From assembly GCA_043720395.1 (NCBI GenBank), contig JAYSSR010000049.1:1-64000 (forward strand): DNA of 64,000 nucleotides, read 5' to 3'. The notes under the pieces are model-generated. The model saw nothing but the letters and a program-made list of their open reading frames with translations, was not told the origin of the DNA and ran no database searches. This DNA comes from JANOYY01 sp043720395. Its GTDB lineage: Bacteria > Actinomycetota > Acidimicrobiia > Acidimicrobiales > JANYDT01. This document shows positions 7,980 to 17,247 of this stretch, one piece after another (positions within the stretch are counted from its first letter, which is position 1; every line of letters starts with the position of its first letter). The position numbers were made by a program, and so were the translations under genes.

Positions 7980-8436
7980 CGGGCAGCCGTCCCCGGAACG
8001 CGTCGAGCAACACGACGTTACCGACAAGATCCGCGTCCAACTGAGCAACCACCACGGGACGCAGCACGGCGCGTACGGCCACCGCTTGAGGGTCGTCGGA
8101 GGGCAGAGAGACGCACGCCGCAAGCACCGCCGAAGCGGCTTCCATCACGGCCGCGGTCGATGCCTGCGAACCAACGGGCCAACACGCGTCCACCACCGGG
8201 AGACCGCTCAGTTGGTTCAGCGCGTCGGCGAGTGCCTGCGTGCGAGCGGCAGTTGGATCGTCGCCCCGCTCCATCGCGTACCGGGCCAGCCCGACGAGCT
8301 GCACCACCGTCAGGCGGGCGAATTCGTCGATGACCGCTGGCAGCACGACCTCGCGCAGCGTGTGGGCGACGCTGGCCCACAATGCGGCGTCGGTAGGCCG
8401 ACCGATTGCGTCGACCGGCTCTCCGGCAGCGGTCAC
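7972..8436 (-). CDS. Small helical protein paired with APH kinase (LvaB/DUF6285-like)
   Basis: Starting from GTG 8436 it gives 154 residues, mostly helical: LWASVAHTLREVVLPAVIDEFARLTVVQ is the recognisable core, resembling the small partner of catabolic APH kinases. It overlaps the kinase start by 8 bp. The start is uncertain. A 19-codon frame from ATG 8492 (MQALPIRETLAEAAVWTAP) ends in a TGA overlapping the GTG, and its sequence looks like the natural N-terminus, so either coupled starts or a frameshift is possible. Confidence 0.5.
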   Translation of the reverse strand: MTAAGEPVDAIGRPTDAALWASVAHTLREVVLPAVIDEFARLTVVQLVGLARYAMERGDDPTAARTQALADALNQLSGLPVVDACWPVGSQASTAAVMEAASAVLAACVSLPSDDPQAVAVRAVLRPVVVAQLDADLVGNVVLLDAFRGRLPDA

Positions 8437-8501
8437 GGCGCTGTCCAAACCGCAGCCTCGGCCAACGTCTCCCGGATCGGCAGCGCTTGCATCCTGAGCC
8501 C

Positions 8502-9665
8502 CTACGCCTTCGGCTGGGAGAACGTCGGATAGGGCCCCACCACGACGCACTCGAGGTGGCCGGTGCCGGTCTGCGAAGGGTCGTCGAGGTTCGTGCAGCG
8601 GCCCCACGTCTCGGCCCACGACCATGCGTTCAACTTCAGAAGTCCCTTCGGTTCGATAGCGATGACCGGGTGCGAAACGTCCCAGACGTCGCCCTCGCCG
8701 TGGTTGTCACCTCGGTACACGCCGCGACCTTGACCGTCGTCGTAGCCGCCGAAGTATCCGCCGCCTTGCAGGTACACCGGGTTGGAAATCGTCTCCACGA
8801 GGTAACGCTCCACGTCACCGTCGGGCCGCGTCAGCGCGATCGTTGCCGAGGCCAGGCGACGCACAGGCTCCCCGTCCACTTCCACCCACGTCGCTTCGTG
8901 CAAGAGCGACGTGTACGCGAACGGCGTCCGCTCATCGCCGTACGAGAACATGCACTGGCTTTCGAACTTCGCGTAGTGACCCTCCGCGGAGTGGTGGAAC
9001 TGCCAGAACACAACGCGGTCGGGAAGGCGAAAGACGCACCACTGCCGTAGTCCCGGCGCTGACGGCGCGTCAGCAGGCGGCGGTGGGGCGGTGGCTGCCG
9101 AACGCCCTCCACCCGTGTTGTTGCCGATGCCCCACGAGTGGTCACGCACACCGGTCCAACCGCGCACCTCACGTCGTCGGCCGTCGAACTCCAGCCAACC
9201 ACTGACCAACGAGCACTGGTCGTAGTTCGACCGGTCGCTGTGCAGGCGTCCGTTGATAATGCTGATGAGACGCTCCTCGTTGTAGGGCGCGGCGAAGCCC
9301 TCCCAGGTCAGCTCGAAGCTGATGCCGTACTCGTTCGGCGCACATCGCACGACGAGGGTGCGCAAGCCCTCGACGATCTCGACCGAGAACGGACCGCACA
9401 CGAGATCATCGATCGCGGGACGCAGTCGACGCGACCAGCGAATGTTGTGCTGTCGTCCGTCGCTGGAGACGCACGTGAAAGCATCGAGTACGTCGTTGTT
9501 CGCGTGCAGGCGGAAACCCATGAACCACGCCACTTCGCCAGCCTCGTCGCCCATCGTGAAGTAGTAACCGTCGCTCCAGTGTGGACTTCCGTCGGCGACC
9601 ACATCGAACGTGCCGCCAACTTGGTGTCGGGGCCACTCGTCCATCTTCGTGAGTCGGTAGTGCAC
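8502..9665 (-). CDS. AttH/CrtC-like lipocalin-fold protein (DUF7064/7065 type)
   Basis: 387 residues. The double beta-barrel pattern of AttH and carotenoid 1,2-hydratase-like proteins is suggested by SDGYYFTMGDEAG, the paired ...GRREVRGWTGVRDHSWGIG... segment (a WxGxRDHSWG motif is diagnostic) and a C-terminal GHLECVVVGPY. Characterised relatives hydrate a terminal double bond of carotenoids; most are of unknown function and sit beside steroid or terpenoid genes. It follows LivF by 62 bp on the same strand. A role in binding or hydrating a hydrophobic imported substrate is plausible. Confidence 0.7.
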   Translation of the reverse strand: MHYRLTKMDEWPRHQVGGTFDVVADGSPHWSDGYYFTMGDEAGEVAWFMGFRLHANNDVLDAFTCVSSDGRQHNIRWSRRLRPAIDDLVCGPFSVEIVEGLRTLVVRCAPNEYGISFELTWEGFAAPYNEERLISIINGRLHSDRSNYDQCSLVSGWLEFDGRRREVRGWTGVRDHSWGIGNNTGGGRSAATAPPPPADAPSAPGLRQWCVFRLPDRVVFWQFHHSAEGHYAKFESQCMFSYGDERTPFAYTSLLHEATWVEVDGEPVRRLASATIALTRPDGDVERYLVETISNPVYLQGGGYFGGYDDGQGRGVYRGDNHGEGDVWDVSHPVIAIEPKGLLKLNAWSWAETWGRCTNLDDPSQTGTGHLECVVVGPYPTFSQPKA

Positions 9666-9727
9666 GTACTGGCTCTCCTGGAATTAGCGGACACGCACGG
9701 AAACTAATCGCTGCATGAGGCAGAACG

Positions 9728-10474
9728 TCAGTGCACTTCGCCGCCAAGATAACTGGCCTCAAGCAGGTCGCGTCGGGCCAGCAGTTCGGTAGCCGTGCCT
9801 TCGAGCACGAGGTTGCCGTGATTGAGCACGTACCCGCGGTCGGCGATCGAAAGTGCCATGTGCACATGCTGTTCGACGATGAGCACGCACGTCCCGGTCT
9901 CGTCGGCGATGCGTCGCACGATCGGGACCATTCGCTCGACGATGATCGGCGCGAGACCCATGCTCATCTCGTCGATCAACAGTGCCTTCGGTTCCGACAC
10001 GAGTGCCCGCGCCATCGCGAGCATCTGCTGCTCGCCACCCGAGAGCAGACCCGCAAGCTGCCCCCGCAGCGGGGCGAGCGCGGGGAACAGCTCCATCGCC
10101 CGTTCCATCGCCACACGCTGACCGGCTCGCGGACCGGTCAGGCCGAGGCGGAGATTCTCTGCGACCGAGAGGTCGAAGAACAGCGAGCGGTCCTCGGCGA
10201 CATGGGCCAATCCGCGACGGGCCACGAGGTGCGCCTTCGCTCCGAGCACCGGTTCACCCATGACCGAGACCGACCCGGCAACGGGACGCAAGAGTCCAGA
10301 AATCGTGAGCAGGGTCGTGGTCTTCCCTGCACCATTCGGCCCGAGGAGCGCGACGACCTCACCTCTTCGGACCTCAAGGTTGAGGCCACGCACGACGGGG
10401 ATGCCGCCATACCCGGCCGATAGGTTACGGACCGCGATCAGCGTCTCGGTCGCAGGCGCAGCGATAACGGACAT
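9728..10474 (-). CDS. livF: Branched-chain-type ABC transporter ATPase LivF
   Basis: 248 residues: Walker A GPNGAGKTT (about 40-48), signature LSGGEQQM, Walker B ALLIDEMSMGLAP, and the H-loop region IVEQHVHMAL. These are LivF features. It overlaps LivG by 1 bp and follows in the order binding protein, fused permease, LivG, LivF. It energises uptake through the fused LivHM permease. The substrate is unlikely to be an amino acid given the catabolic neighbours; HAAT-family systems in actinobacteria often carry aromatic or steroid-like acids. Confidence 0.9.
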   Translation of the reverse strand: MSVIAAPATETLIAVRNLSAGYGGIPVVRGLNLEVRRGEVVALLGPNGAGKTTTLLTISGLLRPVAGSVSVMGEPVLGAKAHLVARRGLAHVAEDRSLFFDLSVAENLRLGLTGPRAGQRVAMERAMELFPALAPLRGQLAGLLSGGEQQMLAMARALVSEPKALLIDEMSMGLAPIIVERMVPIVRRIADETGTCVLIVEQHVHMALSIADRGYVLNHGNLVLEGTATELLARRDLLEASYLGGEVH

Positions 10475-11286
10475 CAGTGCTTCTCCCCTGTTGTGGCGGC
10501 GGCTCGTCCGGCTTCCAGCTGCGCCTCGCCCGCTTCACCGAGGTAGGCCGCGATCACCGACGGGTTGGTCCGGATCTCGGCCGGTGTGCCGTGGGCGATA
10601 ATGGCCCCGAAGTCGAGCACGTAGATCTCGTCGCACACGTTCAGCACGAGACCCATGTCGTGGTCGATCAGGAACACCGTGATCCCTCGATCGAGGAAGT
10701 TCCGCAGGTGTGTGCCGAGGAGCTGGCTCTCGGCGGTATCGAGTCCGGCCGCCGGTTCATCGAGCAGCACCACACGCGGACGGGCGGCGAGTGCTCGGGC
10801 GACGCTCACCAACTTGCGCTGCCCGTGCGACAGGTCGAGTGTCAGCCGATCGCGCAACTCGCCGAGCTGCATCGTGTCGAGCGCCCACTCCGCCTGATCA
10901 TGCGCCGCGAGGCGACGGTTCGGACGCACGAAATCCATCAGTACGCCACGCACGCTCGGACGTTCCGCAGAGACGAGCAGGTTGTCGAGCACGGTCAGGT
11001 CGTCGAAGAGCTCGAGCGACTGAAATGTCCTCGTGAGTCCGCGAGCGGCACGATCGGCCGGTGACAGCGCGGTGATGTCCTCTTCGGCCAGCAGCACCCT
11101 CCCCGACGTCGGTGCCGTGAAGCCGGTAATGGCGTCGATGAACGTTGTCTTTCCTGCGCCATTCGGGCCGATGAGCCCGACCACCTTGCCTTCTTGGACC
11201 GAGAGGTTGACCCGATCGTTCGCGTTGAGCCCGCCGTAACGGACGGTGACATCGATGGCCTGCAGGAGTGCGCCGGAGCCGGCCAT
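10474..11286 (-). CDS. livG: Branched-chain-type ABC transporter ATPase LivG
   Basis: 270 residues with Walker A GPNGAGKTTFID, a LivG-type LTRTFQSLELFDDLTVLDN segment, a variant signature LSHGQRKLVSVARAL, Walker B VVLLDEPAAGLD and H-loop LIDHDMGLVL. The C-terminal AYLGEAGEAQLEA tail is the usual LivG end. It starts 2 bp downstream of the permease stop and overlaps livF by 1 bp, so stoichiometric co-translation is likely. Confidence 0.9.
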   Translation of the reverse strand: MAGSGALLQAIDVTVRYGGLNANDRVNLSVQEGKVVGLIGPNGAGKTTFIDAITGFTAPTSGRVLLAEEDITALSPADRAARGLTRTFQSLELFDDLTVLDNLLVSAERPSVRGVLMDFVRPNRRLAAHDQAEWALDTMQLGELRDRLTLDLSHGQRKLVSVARALAARPRVVLLDEPAAGLDTAESQLLGTHLRNFLDRGITVFLIDHDMGLVLNVCDEIYVLDFGAIIAHGTPAEIRTNPSVIAAYLGEAGEAQLEAGRAAATTGEKH

Positions 11287-11288
11287 GG

Positions 11289-13640
11289 TCAGCGCACCGC
11301 GTCAGCGACGAGCGGACCACCAGAAGCGAGGCCGGCACCGGCGCCGAGTGCAGACTCCGCAACGGGAGCGACGATCCCGCGTTTCGTATCCCGAGCGGCC
11401 TTCACGCCCCGCACGGCCTCGACCACGATCCCGCGGATGAAGAGACCGAGCAATGGGACCAACACGAGGAACCAGTTGCGCCACTCCGTCACCTTGTTCC
11501 AGAGAAGGGCCGCGACGGGCACCATGGCGACACACGCACCCGGTCCGATCCGGCGGATCGCCGACGACCATTCAGGCCCCCGCGCCCGCAACAGCCACGA
11601 ACCCAGGTACTGGAATGCGGGTTGCAACGTCGGCGCGATACCTGCGGGGTTGCGGATCGCGGTGAAGATCATCGCGGCACCACCGATGATCGCCGAGTAG
11701 CTGAGCACGCCCACGTAATGATGATTCCCGAGGACCGTGATCAAACCGTTGGCGAAGAGCAGTCCGCCGACGATCGCTCCGTTGATCGACGTGATCCCAC
11801 CGAGGTAGGCAAATGCGAGCAGCGCAAGGCTGAACCCGAAGATCCAAGACGCTGAACTCACCGACACCGTCTGGAACGCCGACATGATGCCGCCGACTCC
11901 GGCGATCGCCGACGCGATCGCGAACGCCAGCAGCTTGGTCCGCATCACGTTGACGCCCGCTGCAGCCGCGGCCCGCTCGTTCGCTCGCACGGCGAGCAAG
12001 CGGCGACCTGTCCCGCTACGACGAAGGTTGGCAACCGCGATGCACAGCAGGCACAGGACGATCGTGCAGAACACGGTGAACGCCGGACGGTCGTTGAGTC
12101 CGCTGTTGCCGGTGGATTTGAGGTCGATGCCGAAGAACGTCGGGTCGCTCACGATGGCGTTCGATCCTGCGGTCAGTCCGGTGAACTCGGCATTCTCGAA
12201 GTAGAGCGTCTGCAGTGAGACGGCGGCGGCGATGGTCACGACGGCGAGCTGCACGCCGCGGATGCGCAGGGCGGGAAGGCCGAGGAGCGTCCCGACGATG
12301 ATCGCGGCAACGAGTCCGATCGCAGCGGATATCGGCCACGGCAGGTTCGGCCCGTCCACGGCGAAGGGGGAGAGGGGCGTGACCTGGCCGTCGGCCATCA
12401 GGCGCGCCATCAGGAAGGCCGCGACACCGGAGATCGACATCTGCATCAGCGAGATCTGACCGACGTAGCCGGTGAGCACGACGTAACTGAGCATGATCAT
12501 CGCGGCGATCATGGAGACGGTCAGCGGTAGGCCCCACTTGCTCCCCTCGAAGAAGAATCCGGCCGCGATCGCCAGCCCACCCCAGATCAGCGAGTGCTGC
12601 CACACCCGTTTCGGGTACGGCGCGAGTGGAAGCCGCTTCTCCTCAATGGTGCCGCGGATCGGGAGCGAACGTCCGCGCAGGATGAGCACGCCGACGATGA
12701 CAAGCAGCGGCAGCGCGTCACGGCTCGGCAGCTGCAGCCACAGCGGCGGCTTCCAGGAGTGCGACGGCGTCCAGAGCCAGGTCGTCGTGAACTGCTGCAG
12801 CATGCCGATCGCGATGCCACCGGCGAGTGCGAGCGGGATCGACGACAGGCGTCCGATGAGCGCCGCGCCGAGGGCGGCGATGACGAGGGTGCTGAACTTC
12901 ACGACGGTGAGTGCGCCGGTGATCGAACCGACGAGTACACCGGCGAGGCCGGCGAGACCGGCGGAGATGATCCAGTTCAGCAGCGCGAGCCGGTCCGGGG
13001 AGTAGCCCAGCAGCACCGCACCCTTCTCGTTGCCGGCAGCTGCGCGGGTCGCCAGCCCGAAGCGGGTGAATCGGAAGAGCGCCCAGAGCGCGGTGCAGAT
13101 CACGGCGGCGACGACGGCGAACCACAGGGCTTCACGGGAAAGCGGCTTGCCGGTCCAGAGGAAGTTCTCGTAGAGCCCCTTCGGCAGGACGACGAGCGGC
13201 TGCGGGTTCTCCGTTCCGTAGTTCTTCAGTGCGACGCCCTGCAGGTACAACATGATGCCGAGCGAGCCGATGACCTTGCCGAGCGGTGCCGCATTGCGGA
13301 GCGGCCGGAATACGAGGTAGTGGCACATCACGCCGAGCAGTACGGCCATCAACATCGTGATGAACAGTCCTGGGAGGTATGCCACCTGGCCGCTCTTCGA
13401 AAGCGTGATCCTCACCGGAAGGTTCAGCGTCCGCGTAGGAAGGACGTCGACCCACGGAAGGACGAGGACGCCGCGCTTGCGGACGGAGTAATACTCGAAG
13501 GCACAGAACATCGCAATGGCGCCCTGAGCGAAGTTGATCACGCCCGAGCCCCTGAAGGCGATGACGATGCCGACGGCCAGCATGGCGAAGAACGCGCCGG
13601 AGCCGAGCCCGAGCATCAGGTACGCAATGGCGTCATTCAT
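11289..13640 (-). CDS. Fused LivH-LivM branched-chain-type ABC permease
   Basis: 783 residues, about the sum of LivH and LivM. Residues 1-300 are LivH-like: GSGVINFAQGAIAMF near residue 30, ARAAAGNEKGAVLLGY coupling loop, then LivM-like from about 370: SYVVLTGYVGQISLMQ, LPALRIRGVQLAVVTIA, and the second coupling loop VRANERAAAAAGVNV. Numerous hydrophobic spans cover both halves. The C-terminus adds an extra hydrophobic pair and a polar tail of about 100 residues. A second fused permease is at 25083-27092. It pairs with LivG/LivF downstream and the binding protein upstream. Confidence 0.88.
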   Translation of the reverse strand: MNDAIAYLMLGLGSGAFFAMLAVGIVIAFRGSGVINFAQGAIAMFCAFEYYSVRKRGVLVLPWVDVLPTRTLNLPVRITLSKSGQVAYLPGLFITMLMAVLLGVMCHYLVFRPLRNAAPLGKVIGSLGIMLYLQGVALKNYGTENPQPLVVLPKGLYENFLWTGKPLSREALWFAVVAAVICTALWALFRFTRFGLATRAAAGNEKGAVLLGYSPDRLALLNWIISAGLAGLAGVLVGSITGALTVVKFSTLVIAALGAALIGRLSSIPLALAGGIAIGMLQQFTTTWLWTPSHSWKPPLWLQLPSRDALPLLVIVGVLILRGRSLPIRGTIEEKRLPLAPYPKRVWQHSLIWGGLAIAAGFFFEGSKWGLPLTVSMIAAMIMLSYVVLTGYVGQISLMQMSISGVAAFLMARLMADGQVTPLSPFAVDGPNLPWPISAAIGLVAAIIVGTLLGLPALRIRGVQLAVVTIAAAVSLQTLYFENAEFTGLTAGSNAIVSDPTFFGIDLKSTGNSGLNDRPAFTVFCTIVLCLLCIAVANLRRSGTGRRLLAVRANERAAAAAGVNVMRTKLLAFAIASAIAGVGGIMSAFQTVSVSSASWIFGFSLALLAFAYLGGITSINGAIVGGLLFANGLITVLGNHHYVGVLSYSAIIGGAAMIFTAIRNPAGIAPTLQPAFQYLGSWLLRARGPEWSSAIRRIGPGACVAMVPVAALLWNKVTEWRNWFLVLVPLLGLFIRGIVVEAVRGVKAARDTKRGIVAPVAESALGAGAGLASGGPLVADAVR

Positions 13641-13779
13641 GTGTCCCCTGGAAAGGTCCGGCGCGCGGCCGAGCTAGTCGGTTACGTGTAGTGCTTCGTC
13701 GGTGTTGGTGCGGTGTTCGGTGAACGCGGCCGGGCCCGGGCAGAAGCCCGGACCCCGACGCGTTCGAGGTGTTGCCCGC

Positions 13780-15237
13780 CTACTTGCCGAGATCGAGCTC
13801 GGTGCCCTTGATCAGGTAGAGGCCCGAGAAGTCGGCGCGCTTCACGTCGTAGCCAGAGCCGTTCCACTGTGTCGCTGTGACCGTGGTGTTGCACGCAGCG
13901 ATGTAGGGGGCGGGTGCGCCAGCACAGTTCAGCGCCGAACTGCCGAAGGCATGTGTCGCCGACGTCTTGGCCAGCGCCGCCTCGACGGAAGCACCCGTGA
14001 CCTTCTTCGCGTCACCCTTGGCGACGACGTTGGCCGTCTCCCAGAGCGTCATGACGCCCGAGAAGCCCTGTGTGGCGAAGCCCTTGGTGTAGTCGTCCTT
14101 TGCGCCGTACTTGATGCTCTTGTCGCGGTACAGCGTGCCCTCCTGCTTGAGGAGACCGGTCAGCGCGTCGAGCGTGGTGATCGGCGTGGAGCCGATGAAG
14201 TAGATGCCCTTGGCAAGGTCACCGGCCTCCTTGGCCTTCACATCGTCGATGCACGCGCCCGACAGGATCAGTGGGATCTTCGACGGAGTCCATCCGAGCT
14301 TGCCGAGCGACGCGACGAGGGTCCAGCAGTCCGCACCCTGGGCCGAGAACACGATCGCGTCGGGCTTGAAGTCGAGGACCTGCTGGGCCTGCGCGGTGAC
14401 GTCGGCCTGGCCCGGCAGCACCGGGATGCCGGTGTGCTTCAGCGTGGGGATCGTGCCGGCGGCCGTGTTGCCCGCTCCCTTTGTCGTGCCGTTGAGCACG
14501 TTCAGCGGCTTCTTTTCGAGGTCGTTGTAGCAGAACACTCCTGGGGGTGTATTGGCCCACGGGACGGCAACGTTCTTGGCCTTCACGTCCTTGGTCGTGA
14601 ACTCGATCAGGCCGGTGTGGACGCCGAGGCAGCCACCGCCGCCGCCGATCGCGTAGGTACCCTTGCTCGTGAAGTCGGCAGCCGTGATTGGGGTGCCGAC
14701 GATCACGGGAACGTTCGATGCGTTGTACGTCGCGTAGTGCGTGCCGAAGAAGTTGATCGTTGAATACACCGCAATCGGCTTCTGTGCCGCAAGCTCATTC
14801 GCACAGCGCTGATCGTCGGCCGGATTGATCGCAACGGCACAAACCACCAGCTTGATCGGACGTCCGGGCTTGCCTTTCGCGTAATCGGCACCGATGCCGC
14901 CCAGTTCCGCGTTGATCCATTTCTCCGCTGCCTGCGCTCCGATGCGGTAATCCGGGAACGAGCCGTTCGGATCACCTTCGGGGTTGTGCAGGCCGATGAC
15001 GATCGGGGTACCGGTTGCCTTCAGCGCTTTCTTCGAAGTGCAGTCGTAGACCGACTTCGCCCAGCTCGCGTTCACGCCGTTCGACTTCTCGAGAGCGGCG
15101 TCGGTGGTGATCTTGCATGCTGTCGACGCCGCTTTCGTGGCAGCGATGACGGACGAGTTCGGCAGCAGGAACGCCGCAAGCGCGGCCCCCGTTGCGCCGA
15201 CAAACACGATCCGTCGTGTTGTCCTGGTTGTTGACAT
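13780..15237 (-). CDS. Periplasmic-type substrate-binding protein of LIV transporter 1
   Basis: 485 residues from ATG 15237; an upstream extension of the frame is rejected because this ATG begins a signal peptide: RTTRR then a hydrophobic stretch FVGATGAALAAFLL and an Ala-rich cleavage region. The mature protein shows the type I periplasmic-binding (Peripla_BP_6) pattern: GTPIVIGLHNPEGDPNG, IKLVVCAVAINPADDQRCANE, and repeated Rossmann-like strands with conserved cysteines. It is secreted or lipid-anchored in a Gram-positive envelope; no clear lipobox is seen. It feeds the fused permease immediately downstream. Confidence 0.85.
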   Translation of the reverse strand: MSTTRTTRRIVFVGATGAALAAFLLPNSSVIAATKAASTACKITTDAALEKSNGVNASWAKSVYDCTSKKALKATGTPIVIGLHNPEGDPNGSFPDYRIGAQAAEKWINAELGGIGADYAKGKPGRPIKLVVCAVAINPADDQRCANELAAQKPIAVYSTINFFGTHYATYNASNVPVIVGTPITAADFTSKGTYAIGGGGGCLGVHTGLIEFTTKDVKAKNVAVPWANTPPGVFCYNDLEKKPLNVLNGTTKGAGNTAAGTIPTLKHTGIPVLPGQADVTAQAQQVLDFKPDAIVFSAQGADCWTLVASLGKLGWTPSKIPLILSGACIDDVKAKEAGDLAKGIYFIGSTPITTLDALTGLLKQEGTLYRDKSIKYGAKDDYTKGFATQGFSGVMTLWETANVVAKGDAKKVTGASVEAALAKTSATHAFGSSALNCAGAPAPYIAACNTTVTATQWNGSGYDVKRADFSGLYLIKGTELDLGK

Positions 15238-15568
15238 GGTTCTCCCTGCTCGGTTTTGCGTCGATTCGCCGCACCCGGACCGAGACCGGTCGGGTGCCGC
15301 GCGAACGGTGGCGCTGGTGGTGGCGACGTCGGAACTCCGAACGACTACGGATGTGACCAACGACACGACGCAGTTAAGCAGGCTCCGAATTGACCAGTCA
15401 ATTAGATGCGTGGTCCGGGTCGCTGATGTGCGGACGGGCACGACAATTGACCGGGCGGGTGGGGCGGGGAATTTGACCGGGTGGTGGCGGGAATTGATCG
15501 CCCGATAGATTCCACCGCCATACCGGCAGGGCCGACCCGCCCCGCCCGACGAGAGGCCGCACCCACCC
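15238..15568. promoter_or_regulatory. Divergent intergenic region with AATTGAC palindrome and repeats
   Basis: This 331-bp gap separates the LIV-1 operon (minus) from the SDR remnant (plus). It contains a perfect palindrome AATTGACCAGTCAATT at 15388-15403 and three more half-sites of the form AATTGAYCG or AATTTGACCG near 15446, 15471 and 15491. This is the likely promoter and operator region for the transporter operon. No regulator gene is adjacent. Confidence 0.4.
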
Positions 15569-16146
15569 ATGATCAGCGATCACAGCGACCGAGCGCTCCT
15601 CGACCTGCTCTCACTTCGCGGGCGCGCCGCGGTCGTCACCGGAGGGGCGGGAGGCATCGGTGCGGCAACCGTCCGCCGACTTGCCGAGGCCGGGGGGTCC
15701 GTGGTGATCGCCGACCGTGACATGGCCGCCGCCCAAGCCACGGCCGACCACATCGCGGAGACGACCGGTTCGAAGGTCGTCGCCATACTCGCCGACGTTG
15801 CGGACTCAGCGACTCTCGGGGCAGCAGCCGATCTCGCCGTGTCCACTTTCGGTCGACTCGACATCTGGGTGAACAACGCCGGCATCTACCCCACCACCGG
15901 CCCTGCGATCGACGTCGACGACGAGTTCATCGACACCATGATGCGCATCAACGTCCGCGGAACCTTCGCCGGTGCCCGCGAGGCGGCGCGGCGGATGACG
16001 TCTGGCGGCGTCATCGTGAACCTCGTGTCCACCGCTGGCTTTGCTCCCCTGCCGCACGGTCCATCACCGGCCAGCTGCTGGCGGCCGACGGCGGCCACGC
16101 CATGGGCAACCAGTCCGCCGTGTTCAACCCCGACATCGAATGGTAG
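15569..16146 (+). pseudogene. SDR oxidoreductase with internal deletion
   Basis: From ATG 15569 the first 150 residues are a good classical SDR: TGGAGGIG cofactor loop, ADRD, NNAG (WVNNAGIYP) and VNLVSTAG. Then the sequence jumps, with a frame change near 16058, straight to the family C-terminus SITGQLLAADGGHAMGN and stop TAG 16144-16146. About 80-90 residues including the catalytic YxxxK are missing. In the original frame the tail is nonsense to 16213. The kinase ATG follows 9 bp after the TAG, which suggests the ancestral SDR was its operon partner. Confidence 0.7.
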
Positions 16147-16154
16147 GCACACTT

Positions 16155-17237
16155 ATGATTCCCGTACACACCGGCGACATCACTGCGGTATGGCTCAATC
16201 AGGTGCTGGCTGACCGCCCGGACGTTGGCACCATCGGTGATCTGCGGACCGAGTCGATGGGTGAAGGCGTCGGCATCCTCGGTGAACTCAGCCGCCTGCA
16301 CCTGTCCTATGCGCAGGGACAAACGGGCCCAGCAACCGTGGTTGCCAAGTGCCAGTCGAAGTTCCCGGAAAACGTGTTCATCAGCCAGTTGATGGGGTTC
16401 TACACGCGGGAGGTGAACTTCTACAACCAGCTGTCGGCCACGGTTGATATGCGTGTGCCGCGTTGCTACTTCGCGGACGCTGACCCGGGAGGCGCTCCGT
16501 TCGTGCTGTTGCTCGAAGAGATCACCGGTGCACGCATGATCGACCAGGTGGCCGGTGCCACGCTGGAGGACTGCAACATGGTCGCGGACGTGGCTGCGTC
16601 GCTGCACAGCACGTACTGGGAGTCACCGGCGCTCTACGCCCTGGAATGGCTCCCGCCGTGGAACAACGACGCCTACAAGGCGGCACAGGGACTGGGCCAG
16701 GCGAAGCTGTCCGCGTTCGAGGACACCTGGGGGTCCAAGGTTCCGGCCGAAGCAATGGGGTGGATGGCCCCGTTCACCGACCGCTACCCGGACATCCTCG
16801 ACTGGTGGGTGGCACAGGGCAACGTCACGCTCGCGCACACCGACTTCCGCGCCGAGAACTTCCTCTTCGGGGGCTCGGCCGGTGCCGACACGGTCACCCT
16901 CCTCGACTTCCAGCTGATGACGCGTCACGTCGGTGTGTGGGACATCGCGAACTTCCTGGGTGCGTCGGTCACCGTCGGGGACCGGCGAGCGTGGGAGTTC
17001 GGCGTCCTCGACCGCTACCACGCCAGTCTGGTCGCGGGCGGCGTCACCGGGTACTCACGGGAGCGCTGCCAGCGCGACTACCGGTTCTGCACGCTGCAGC
17101 AGGCGTGGTCACAGATTCCGATCAGCGGCATCGATCCGGGAAACGAGCGGGGCCGTGTGCTCCTCGACGCCATGGTCACCCGCTCCTTCCAGTCGGCCAG
17201 TGACAACGCGGCAGGCGAGATGCTCGAGCTGCTCTGA
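16155..17237 (+). CDS. APH/ecdysteroid-kinase-like phosphotransferase
   Basis: 360 residues from ATG 16155, which follows the SDR remnant's stop by 8 bp. Motifs: nucleotide lobe TVVAKCQSKFPENV, a LLLEEITGARMIDQVAGAT hinge region, catalytic loop LAHTDFRAENFLF (HTD instead of the usual HGD) and LLDFQLM metal-binding Asp. The closest pattern is the family of ecdysteroid 22-kinase-like and hydroxyacyl kinases found in lipid-catabolic clusters. A similar protein is at 28441-29508. Substrate unknown. Confidence 0.78.
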   Translation: MIPVHTGDITAVWLNQVLADRPDVGTIGDLRTESMGEGVGILGELSRLHLSYAQGQTGPATVVAKCQSKFPENVFISQLMGFYTREVNFYNQLSATVDMRVPRCYFADADPGGAPFVLLLEEITGARMIDQVAGATLEDCNMVADVAASLHSTYWESPALYALEWLPPWNNDAYKAAQGLGQAKLSAFEDTWGSKVPAEAMGWMAPFTDRYPDILDWWVAQGNVTLAHTDFRAENFLFGGSAGADTVTLLDFQLMTRHVGVWDIANFLGASVTVGDRRAWEFGVLDRYHASLVAGGVTGYSRERCQRDYRFCTLQQAWSQIPISGIDPGNERGRVLLDAMVTRSFQSASDNAAGEMLELL

Positions 17238-17247
17238 GCCGTTGCTG

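Noticed and set aside
8433..8435. Selenocysteine at the TGA ending the 19-codon frame
   Set aside because: Sequence after the TGA in that frame is unlike the family; the main frame continues instead.
8502..9665. Bona fide carotenoid hydratase CrtC
   Set aside because: Shares the fold motif, but no carotenoid synthesis genes are present; called AttH/CrtC-like only.
16041..16154. N-terminal extension of the kinase frame
   Set aside because: It overlaps the deleted SDR in another frame and is Arg/Pro-rich; the kinase starts naturally at 16155.
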